Source: Methylophilaceae bacterium
GTDB lineage: Bacteria > Pseudomonadota > Gammaproteobacteria > Burkholderiales > Methylophilaceae
DNA length: 7,025 bases
Assembly (NCBI GenBank): GCA_025362115.1
Contig: JANYIK010000151.1
Span: forward strand, 1-7,025
Direction: 5' to 3'
Shown: piece after piece, positions 1-7,000 of the stretch
Position numbering within the stretch: position 1 is the first letter of the stretch
Layout: each line of letters starts with the position of its first letter
The notes under the pieces: generated by a model
The model's input: the letters and a program-made list of their open reading frames with translations, nothing else
What the model was told of the DNA's origin: nothing
Databases searched by the model: none
Translations under genes and position numbers: made by a program

Positions 1-95
1 TCCACGGTACCGGTTTCCAGTATCTCGGCTTTGTTTTCTGCCAAAGCAGGAAAACTCAACAGCATCACACCCAACATGAAAAAATAACGCAACAT
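1..95 (-). CDS. Exported protein of unknown function, N-terminal fragment (signal peptide)
   Basis: The minus strand reads from an ATG at 95-93 through 31 complete codons without a stop to the window edge, so only the N-terminus is present. The peptide begins MLRYFFMLGVMLLSFPALA and continues ENKAEILETGTV. This is a textbook Sec signal peptide: one positive residue, a hydrophobic core of about 14 residues, and a signal peptidase I site after Ala-Leu-Ala (residues 17-19). The mature protein would begin at Glu20 and lie in the periplasm or beyond. An AGGGG Shine-Dalgarno (complement of 101-105) lies 5 bases before the ATG and supports this start. There is no lipobox cysteine, so it is not a lipoprotein. 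The fragment is too short to assign a family. It is transcribed divergently from the radical SAM gene, and the two share the intergenic region 96-276. Confidence 0.72.
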   Translation of the reverse strand, partial: MLRYFFMLGVMLLSFPALAENKAEILETGTV

Positions 96-120
96 AAAAA
101 CCCCTAAACTCAAAATCAAA

Positions 121-146
121 GAAGATGGCTAATTTATGCAATCTTC
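121..146. repeat. Inverted repeat (hairpin or operator) upstream of the minus-strand gene
   Basis: GAAGATGGC at 121-129 pairs with GCAATCTTC at 138-146, with one mismatch (G127/A140) and an 8-base AT loop. On the minus strand the dyad is followed by a T-rich run (TTTGATTTTG) and lies about 26 bases before the ATG of the exported-protein gene. It could be an operator, a leader hairpin or a weak attenuator. The stem is AT-rich, so a strong terminator is unlikely. Confidence 0.35.
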
Positions 147-160
147 GCGCCAAAAGTTAA
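133..160 (-). promoter_or_regulatory. Weak candidate promoter for the exported-protein gene
   Basis: On the minus strand TTAACT (complement of 155-160) and CATAAA (complement of 133-138) are separated by 16 bases. Each matches 4 of 6 sigma-70 consensus positions. Initiation would fall near 125, giving a leader of about 30 bases. A competing -10, a perfect TATAAT on the minus strand (complement of 211-216), has no convincing -35 and would give a leader of about 110 bases. Neither is certain. Confidence 0.2.
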
Positions 161-190
161 GTTATTGAAAAAATGAATATTTCCTTAACT
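155..190. repeat. 7-bp perfect inverted repeat, 22-base spacer
   Basis: AGTTAAG at 155-161 is matched by its exact reverse complement CTTAACT at 184-190. The spacer is AT-rich. Half-sites centred about 29 bases apart lie on roughly the same DNA face over near three helical turns, as expected for two bound repressor subunits or dimers. It may also be chance in AT-rich DNA. Confidence 0.25.
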
Positions 191-202
191 CTGCACCTGC
201 TT

Positions 203-242
203 ATTGGCTAATTATAACCATAATTGGCTAATTTAAGCCATA
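203..242. repeat. Tandem 20-bp repeat, two copies, operator-like
   Basis: ATTGGCTAATTATAACCATA (203-222) is followed immediately by ATTGGCTAATTTAAGCCATA (223-242); 17 of 20 positions agree. Each copy is itself a dyad: TGGCT-6-AGCCA in the second copy (225-240) and TGGCT-6-AACCA in the first (205-220). A third partial copy, TGGCTAATTTA, occurs at 126-136. The 20-base period is close to two helical turns, so a repeated protein-binding site is plausible. The array lies 35 bases before the radical SAM ATG. Confidence 0.45.
204..232 (+). promoter_or_regulatory. Weak candidate promoter for the radical SAM gene, inside the tandem repeat
   Basis: TTGGCT (204-209) and GCTAAT (227-232) are spaced by 17 bases, each matching 4 of 6 sigma-70 positions. 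Transcription would start near 238, about 39 bases before the ATG at 277. The elements sit within the two repeat copies, so a protein bound there would block or modulate the promoter. Sequence match alone is weak. Confidence 0.22.
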
Positions 243-276
243 AAGACGAGCCTATTGATTGGGATTAAAATACGTC

Positions 277-1383
277 ATGGCGCAATTAAACTCTAAACCC
301 CTTATCTTCAAAGGTCGCGGTACCGCCAGCAACGCGGTGGGCCGTTTTGAAAAAATGGCGCGTCTGGGCGAGGATGACGGTTGGGGTGCGCTGGATGATG
401 AGTTGCCAGCCTTACGCACTGAAGTCGGTGTAGACAATGCGCGTTCCATCATCAGCTACAACCAATCCCCAGATATTCCTTTTGACCGTAGCATCAATCC
501 CTACCGTGGCTGTGAACATGGTTGTGTGTATTGCTATGCGCGACCATCCCACGCCTATCTGGGCTTGTCACCAGGACTGGATTTCGAAAGCAAATTATTC
601 TTCAAGCCCGATGCTGCCAAGCTGCTGCGCCAAGAACTCGCCAAACCCGGCTACCAGTGCGACACCATCGTTCTCGGCAGCAACACCGACCCGTACCAGC
701 CAATCGAGCGTGAACACCGCATCACGCGGCAGATTCTGGAAGTATTGTGGGAAACCCGCCATCCCACCGCCATCATCACCAAATCGGCGATGATAGAACG
801 CGACTTGGATATTCTGGTGCCGATGGCACATGCCGGGCTGCTCCGCGCCGCAGTGAGTATCACCACCCTGAACCGCACTCTGGCGAGAACACTAGAACCG
901 CGAGCCGCAGCGCCACAACGCAGAATGGAAACGGTATCGAGCCTTGCTGCCGCGGGCATACCAATGACAGTGATGGTCGCCCCCATCATTCCCGCGCTGA
1001 ATGACGCAGAATTGGAGACCATCATCAAGCAAGCCGCGTTATCTGGCGCGAAAGCCGTACACTATGCATTACTGCGGCTGCCACTAGAGCTGACGGATCT
1101 ATTTGAAAGCTGGCTACAACAACACGTGCCGCTCAAAGCTAATCACGTCATGAGTCTGATTCGCCAAAGTCGTGGCGGCAAAACCTATGATTCGGCTTTT
1201 GGTCAGCGCATGAAAGGTCAAGGTTTGTTTGCCGACATAATTTCGCAACGATTCAAACTTACTATCAAGCGGCAAGGCCTTAACCGTGAGCAATCAAAGC
1301 TGGACACTCAGCAATTCATTCCTCCTGCAAAAACCGCAAAAACTGGGCCGACACCACAGCTTGACCTGTTTACGAAACTGTAA
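277..1383 (+). CDS. PA0069-type radical SAM protein (SplB-like, COG1533 group)
   Basis: The predicted product has 368 residues and is probably a cytosolic [4Fe-4S] radical S-adenosylmethionine enzyme. The cluster motif is CEHGCVYC (Cys79, Cys83, Cys86), directly after NPYRG, followed by YARPSH. Other family blocks are FKGRGTASN near residue 11, GSNTDPYQPIE at 134-144, a LEPRAAAP segment after the middle, a GIPMTVMVAPIIPALND strand-loop, and a C-terminal QLDLF tail. The combination matches the PA0069 group of radical SAM proteins, distantly related to spore photoproduct lyase. The substrate of that group is not established, and a DNA-repair role should not be assumed. The only other cysteine is Cys128. 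I chose ATG 277 (MAQLNSKP). A TTG at 259 in the same frame would add six residues and has a possible GAG ribosome site about 8 bases upstream, so the start is uncertain; ATG 277 itself has only a distant GGGA. The gene appears to be intact and full length. It ends 116 bases before glgP with no obvious terminator. Confidence 0.9.
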   Translation: MAQLNSKPLIFKGRGTASNAVGRFEKMARLGEDDGWGALDDELPALRTEVGVDNARSIISYNQSPDIPFDRSINPYRGCEHGCVYCYARPSHAYLGLSPGLDFESKLFFKPDAAKLLRQELAKPGYQCDTIVLGSNTDPYQPIEREHRITRQILEVLWETRHPTAIITKSAMIERDLDILVPMAHAGLLRAAVSITTLNRTLARTLEPRAAAPQRRMETVSSLAAAGIPMTVMVAPIIPALNDAELETIIKQAALSGAKAVHYALLRLPLELTDLFESWLQQHVPLKANHVMSLIRQSRGGKTYDSAFGQRMKGQGLFADIISQRFKLTIKRQGLNREQSKLDTQQFIPPAKTAKTGPTPQLDLFTKL

Positions 1384-1428
1384 GGTTTACGTGCAATAAC
1401 CGACTGATTTAGAACATGCTCACAGCTA

Positions 1429-1456
1429 TTGACAGCGCCGTATTAGCGCGGACAAT
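1429..1456 (+). promoter_or_regulatory. Candidate sigma-70 promoter for glgP
   Basis: A perfect -35 hexamer TTGACA (1429-1434) is followed after 16 bases by GACAAT (1451-1456), which keeps 4 of 6 -10 positions including the A at position 2 and the final T. Initiation near 1463 would give a leader of about 37 bases ending at the strong ribosome site before ATG 1500. The promoter lies downstream of the alternative ATG at 1416, which argues against that longer start. Confidence 0.4.
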
Positions 1457-1486
1457 GGAGCTGACGAGCAGTGTAAAAACCAACCT

Positions 1487-1492
1487 GAGGAG
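1487..1492 (+). promoter_or_regulatory. Ribosome binding site that decides the glgP start
   Basis: GAGGAG lies 7 bases before ATG 1500, near-ideal Shine-Dalgarno sequence and spacing. The in-frame ATG at 1416 has no comparable site upstream (the preceding bases are AT-rich, gatttagaac). Confidence 0.75.
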
Positions 1493-1499
1493 AACTGCA

Positions 1500-4007
1500 A
1501 TGGCTGTCATGAAAAAGACTGGGAAATCCACCGCAACTAGCAAGACTGCCACCACACTGGAGTACGACAGTCCTAGCATGAATCAAGCCGGTGTCGCCCG
1601 CTCACTGGCTAATCATCTCACCCTTACCATCAGCAAACACCCTGCCTCTGCCACCACGCGCGACTGGTTTGATAGCGCGGCACTCACGATTAGAGACAGG
1701 ATGGTAGAACGCTGGATGGAGACCATGCAACGTTATTACAACAAGGATGCCAAGCGCATCTACTATCTTTCTCTCGAATTTCTGGTCGGACGTACATTCA
1801 GCAACGCCATACTCAACCTGGAGATTCAGGAAGAACTGAAACAAGCCTTGTACGAGGCCGGACAGAATTTAGAAGTGATCGCCGGTGTTGAATTTGATGC
1901 CGCGCTGGGCAATGGTGGCCTGGGGCGTCTGGCCGCTTGCTTTCTGGATTCTATGGCCACACTGGATCTCCCCTGCTACGGTTATGGCATTCGTTACGAG
2001 TACGGCATGTTCCGCCAGCGCATCGAAGGTGGCCAGCAAGTGGAATACCCCGATAACTGGCTGCGCTACGGCAACCCGTGGGAATTCATTCGCCCGGAAG
2101 TAAGGTATCCGGTCAAATTTGGCGGGCATGTGGTGCAATACCATGATGAAAAAGGCGTGCTGCGTCATCGCTGGGAAGACACCGAAGACATCTTGGCCAT
2201 GGCTTACGATACACCGGTGCCCGGTTACGGCGGCAAAACCGTGAATAATATGCGCCTGTGGTCGGCCAAATCTTCACGCGATTTCAATCTGCACCAGTTC
2301 AACCAAGGCAACTACATGCAAGCGGTGGCGGATAAGAACGATTCCGAGAATATCTCTAAAGTGCTATACCCGGACGACTCCACCGATATGGGCCGTGAGT
2401 TGCGCCTGAAACAACAATACTTCTTCGTCAGCGCATCGCTGCAAGACATCATGTTGCGCTACAAGAAACACCACGCCGATTGGGATAAGTTGCCGGACAA
2501 AGTCGCCATCCAGCTCAACGACACCCATCCTTCCATTTCTGTCGCTGAAATGATGCGGTTACTAGTGGATGAGTATCTGCAACCTTGGGATTACGCCTGG
2601 GGATTGACCACGCGCATCTTCTCTTACACCAACCATACTTTATTACCAGAAGCGCTGGAAACCTGGCCCGTAGCCGTATTTGAAGCCTTGCTACCGCGCC
2701 ATTTAGAGATTATTTACGAAATCAACCACCGCTTTTTGCAGGAAGTCGCGCACCACTTCCCCGGCGATAGCGACATCCTGCGGCGCATGTCCATCATTCA
2801 AGAAGACCACGGAAAGCGCGTACGCATGGCACATCTTGCCGTGGTTGGAAGCCACACGGTGAATGGCGTAGCGCGTATCCATACCGAGCTGATGAAAACC
2901 ACCATCTTTGCCGATTTCCATAAACTCAGCCCGAAAAAAATCATCAACATGACCAATGGCATTACGCCAAGGCGTTGGCTAAATCAAGCCAATCGTGGCT
3001 TGTCGGAATTGATCACCTCCAAGATAGGCAAGGGCTGGATTGCCGATTTGGATCAGTTGCAAAAATTGCGCCCCTTCGCCAACGATGCCAAATTTCGCGA
3101 CGCATTTCACGCCATCAAACTGGCTAACAAAACGCGCTTGGCCGAGTTCATCCAACGCAAAAATGGCATCACCGTCAACCCAAACTCCTTATTTGACGTG
3201 CAGATCAAGCGCATCCACGAATACAAGCGCCAACTGCTCAACGTGCTGCACATCATCACCCTGTACAACCGCATCCGCATGGGCACACACCCCAACGTCG
3301 CCGCACGCACCGTCATCATCGCTGGCAAGGCAGCACCGGCTTATGTGATGGCTAAACGCATTATTCGCCTGATCAACGACGTGGCCAACGTGGTCAACAA
3401 CGACCCAGCGGTGGGCGATAAGCTGAAAGTGGTGTTCATCGCCAATTACGATGTTTCCAATGCCGAGCGTATCGCTCCGGCGGCAGATTTATCCGAGCAA
3501 ATCTCCACGGCGGGGACTGAAGCCTCCGGCACCGGTAACATGAAAATGGCGCTCAATGGCGCTCTGACCATAGGTACGCTGGATGGTGCCAACGTCGAGA
3601 TCATGGAAGAAGTTGGGCCGGAGAATATCTTCATCTTCGGGTTGACCGTGCCAGAAGTAGAGAAACTCTATCATGATGGTTACAGCTCCTGGGACACCGT
3701 TCACGCCAATGCCGAGCTCAAGCTGGTGATGGACATGATGGCCTCTGGCTATTTTTCGCCAGAAGAACCACATCGCTTCCAGCCTATCGTGGATGCGCTG
3801 CTGCAACACAATGACCATTATCTGTTGACAGCGGATTATGCCTCTTACATCGCCGCGCAAGACAGAGTGGGCGAGCTTTATCAAAAGCCCGCAGAATGGA
3901 CAAGACAGGCCATCTTGAATGTGGCAGGCATGGGTAAGTTCTCGAGCGACCGCACCATTGCCGAATATGCCAAGCACATCTGGCACACCGCGCCGGTGAA
4001 ACTTTAG
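1500..4007 (+). CDS. glgP: Glycogen/starch (alpha-1,4-glucan) phosphorylase
   Basis: The 835-residue product is a complete GT35-family phosphorylase. Such enzymes are cytosolic and PLP-dependent, and remove glucose from the non-reducing ends of glycogen or maltodextrin as glucose-1-phosphate. Family blocks appear in order: SLEFLVGRTFSNAI near residues 85-100, NGGLGRLAACFLDS from Asn138, QLNDTHP at 338-344, NHTLLPEALE at 378-387, MTNGITPRRW at 484-493, KRIHEYKRQ at 570-578, and the PLP site EASGTGNMK, with the Schiff-base lysine at Lys682. NGALTIGTLDGANVEI follows. Length is normal for bacterial GlgP. I start at ATG 1500 because of GAGGAG at 1487-1492. An in-frame ATG at 1416 would add 28 residues (MLTAIDSAVLARTM...) that do not resemble the family and would overlap the candidate promoter. 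The first ~30 residues from ATG 1500 are Lys/Thr/Ser-rich and probably disordered. No signal peptide is present. The sequence alone does not separate GlgP from a maltodextrin phosphorylase (MalP), but no maltose genes are nearby. The stop is TAG, and the kinase gene begins 6 bases later, indicating an operon. Confidence 0.95.
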   Translation: MAVMKKTGKSTATSKTATTLEYDSPSMNQAGVARSLANHLTLTISKHPASATTRDWFDSAALTIRDRMVERWMETMQRYYNKDAKRIYYLSLEFLVGRTFSNAILNLEIQEELKQALYEAGQNLEVIAGVEFDAALGNGGLGRLAACFLDSMATLDLPCYGYGIRYEYGMFRQRIEGGQQVEYPDNWLRYGNPWEFIRPEVRYPVKFGGHVVQYHDEKGVLRHRWEDTEDILAMAYDTPVPGYGGKTVNNMRLWSAKSSRDFNLHQFNQGNYMQAVADKNDSENISKVLYPDDSTDMGRELRLKQQYFFVSASLQDIMLRYKKHHADWDKLPDKVAIQLNDTHPSISVAEMMRLLVDEYLQPWDYAWGLTTRIFSYTNHTLLPEALETWPVAVFEALLPRHLEIIYEINHRFLQEVAHHFPGDSDILRRMSIIQEDHGKRVRMAHLAVVGSHTVNGVARIHTELMKTTIFADFHKLSPKKIINMTNGITPRRWLNQANRGLSELITSKIGKGWIADLDQLQKLRPFANDAKFRDAFHAIKLANKTRLAEFIQRKNGITVNPNSLFDVQIKRIHEYKRQLLNVLHIITLYNRIRMGTHPNVAARTVIIAGKAAPAYVMAKRIIRLINDVANVVNNDPAVGDKLKVVFIANYDVSNAERIAPAADLSEQISTAGTEASGTGNMKMALNGALTIGTLDGANVEIMEEVGPENIFIFGLTVPEVEKLYHDGYSSWDTVHANAELKLVMDMMASGYFSPEEPHRFQPIVDALLQHNDHYLLTADYASYIAAQDRVGELYQKPAEWTRQAILNVAGMGKFSSDRTIAEYAKHIWHTAPVKL

Positions 4008-4013
4008 CCGATC

Positions 4014-7000
4014 ATGCCCACGCAGCACGTTGAGCGCCAGGCGCAGCCCCGGCGGGGTCAAGGCTTGATACGCCTGCTGCCGTTGCTAATCCTGCTGGCC
4101 GGATGCGCCGCCACCCTTCGACTCTACTTCGATGCCAGGGAGGGAATTCGCCACAATGCCGAACTACGCTTCGAGGAAATCACCCGCCATCAGCAACTGC
4201 GCATCCAACAGCATTGGGCCAACTATGAGAACGCCCTGAACGGGGTGAAAGCGTTGTTTTCCGCCTCAAATTCGGTAACCCGCGAGGAGTTTCTGATATA
4301 TGGCACCACGCTCGACATCAAAATGCGCTTTCCCGGCATGACAGGGCTGGGTTTCGCACGTTGGATCACGCCCCAAAACCCGAGCAGCCAGATTGATGAA
4401 ATCCGCCAGCAACAGCCGCAGTTCCACATCTGGCCAGAGGGCAACCGCAGCGAATACGGCAGTACCGTCTACATATTTCCAGAGACGATCTCCAATCTGC
4501 GCCTGCTGGGCTACGACGCGCTCCTCGACCCGGTACGCCGCACCGCCATGGAACAGTCACGCGACAGTGGAAAGATGACGCTCTCCCCCAAGACCATACT
4601 GATCTTAGATCGCGGCCTGTCAAAACCACCCTCGGCAGCCCTGCTCTACGCGCCGGTCTACCGCAACGGCATGCCGCACAATACCGTGGCCGAGCGCCGC
4701 GCCAACTTGCAGGGCTGGGTCTATATACCGATCAACATCAACGCCATGTTCAAGAATCTTTTCGACAGCCAGAACGATGTAGACTTCGAGCTGTTCGATG
4801 GCGTCATCGCATCAGAAGCCACGCTCATGTACGATGCCGATGACAAGCCCCACGGCTATGGCGAGAATCGCATTTCCACCCATCATAAGCACCAGGCTAC
4901 CCTCACCTTCTCCAATCACCTTTGGACAATTTACACCAGTTCACTGCCGGACTTTGAGAACAGTACCAACACCGGCAAAGACTACCTCGTTCTAGTCAGC
5001 GGCATCTCTGCCAGCATTGTCCTTTCCTTGATAATATGGCTCGCCTTGCGTCAGCGCGCGCGCGAATTCGCAGAGACTCGACAAAAGCAATTGGAAGCCG
5101 CGCACGGGCTGGAATTCCAGCGCCTTGCCATGGATGAGCACGCTATCGTCAGCATCATGGATCTCGAGGGTAAATTTCTCTACCTCAATCAGCGGGCCAG
5201 CGAGATTGCCGGCTATTCCCCGAACGAGATCATCGGCAAAAACGTCAACATACTCAATTCCGGCGTGCATCCGCCGGAATTCTGGGCAGACGTTTGGCAA
5301 ACCGTACTGGCTGGCAAAGTATGGCATGGCGATGTCTGTAATCGCGACCGCCAAGGCAGGCACTTCTGGGTAAACTCCACGTTCGTTCCTTACCTGGATA
5401 ACAAAGGCAAGCCGGTACAGTTCCTGAACATGCGCACCGATATCACGGCGTTGAAAACGCTGGAGGCCGGTCTCCAGGCCAGCGAGTTGCGTCTGCGTCA
5501 TCTACTCGATGTCAGCCCCATCGCGACGCGGGTGATGAGCATCGAGACACGCAAGATACTATTCTGCAACCAGGCCTATGCCGACCTGCTCGATGAGCCA
5601 TTGAGCCGGGCGATCTCGCTGGACCCTTCTGTTTATTACGAACCCGGCATCTTCGAGAAAATTAGCGCTGCGCTGGCGCGGGGTGAGAACATCACCAACA
5701 AAGAGGTGGTGCTCAATAAAAAGGACAAACCGACGCTATGGGTACTGGGCACCTTCTTGAACATAGAGTATGAAGGCCGACCCGCCATCCTTGCCTGGCT
5801 GTACGACGTCACGCCGCTCAAAACCGCTCAGCAGGAGGCTGAAAAGGCCTCCCGCCTCAAGTCCGAATTCCTTTCCAACATGAGCCACGAAATCCGCACA
5901 CCGATGAACGCGGTGATCGGCATGACGGATTTGCTACTGGATAGTCCGCTGGATAACCAGCAGCGCGAATTCGCCGAAACCATACGCGAATCCGGCTACG
6001 GATTACTCACCGTGATTAACGACATTCTGGACTTTTCTAAAATAGAAGCCGGTAAGTTGAGTGTGGAAAAGGTGGGCTATTCATTACCTCGTCTGGTCCT
6101 CGGCACAGTGGATTTACTCATGCCCAAAGTGCGCGAGAAAAAATTGAACCTGGACTTCAGTATCGCCAGCGACGTGCCAGAAATCCTGTTGGGCGATCCG
6201 ATACGCATACGCCAGGCGCTTACCAATCTGGTTGACAACGCCATCAAATTCACAGAACAGGGCCAGGTCAGCGTCAGCGTCAGCCGCAACCAGAAAATCT
6301 TGCGTTTTGAAGTGAAAGACAGCGGCATCGGCATTGCGCCAAAAGCACAAAAAGAGTTGTTCCAGCCGTTTGTACAAGCTGATGGCTCGGTCACTCGAAA
6401 ATTTGGCGGCACTGGCTTGGGTCTGGTCATCAGCCGTAAATTGGTGGAGTTGATGGGTGGCGAGATAGGCATGCACAGCGTAAAAGACACAGGCTCGACT
6501 TTCTGGTTCGACCTACCCCTGGAGGAAACCGACACGCTATCAGAACTTGGCAATATGCGTGAGCAAAGCACTTTCCCACAGGATGAAGGTGCCACCCTAT
6601 TGGGCATTTCTGCCTCCAATAACGGCAACGCACTGAAAGCAGGCCAGCTTATTTTGTTGGTAGAGGACAATCTTGTCAACCAAAAGGTGGCCATCCTGCA
6701 ACTGCACCGCCTGGGCTTTGGCGTACACGCTGTTGGCAATGGTCTACTGGCCACCGAGGCGGTGAACACCCTGCCCTATGCACTGATACTGATGGATTGC
6801 CAAATGCCGGTGATGGATGGCTTTGAAGCTACCCAAACCATACGCAGAAATGAAAAGAACACCGGCCGCCACATCCCCATCATCGCCATGACCGCAAACG
6901 CCATGCAAGGAGATAAGGAGCGCTGCCTGGCAGCTGGCATGGACGACTATCTGACCAAACCTATCAGTCCCCAGACCTTACATAAAGCACTGCAGAAGTG

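Noticed and set aside
165..170. TTGAAA as a -35 for a plus-strand promoter
   Set aside because: No acceptable -10 hexamer occurs 15-18 bases downstream.
1384..1450. Possible terminator after the radical SAM gene
   Set aside because: Only a short GCGC/GCGC pairing is present with no U-tract after it; not enough to call a terminator.
4005..4016. GlgP and kinase are in the same frame, separated by one TAG; possible readthrough fusion
   Set aside because: A proper ATG follows six bases later, no readthrough signal or recoding element is visible, and a phosphorylase fused directly to a periplasmic-domain kinase would have an implausible topology.
3489..4061. Minus-strand open frame of 190 codons across the end of glgP
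   Set aside because: It lies antisense to well-conserved phosphorylase sequence including the PLP site, shows no recognisable domain, and spans the glgP/kinase junction; it is a coding shadow.
4992..5501. Minus-strand open frame of 169 codons antisense to PAS1
   Set aside because: No family motif, and the opposite strand encodes a clear PAS domain in a continuous 1004-codon frame.
6077..6769. Minus-strand open frame of 230 codons within the kinase gene
   Set aside because: Antisense to the HisKA, HATPase and linker region, with a Ser/Arg/Pro-rich composition typical of a shadow frame; the plus-strand domains are unmistakable.
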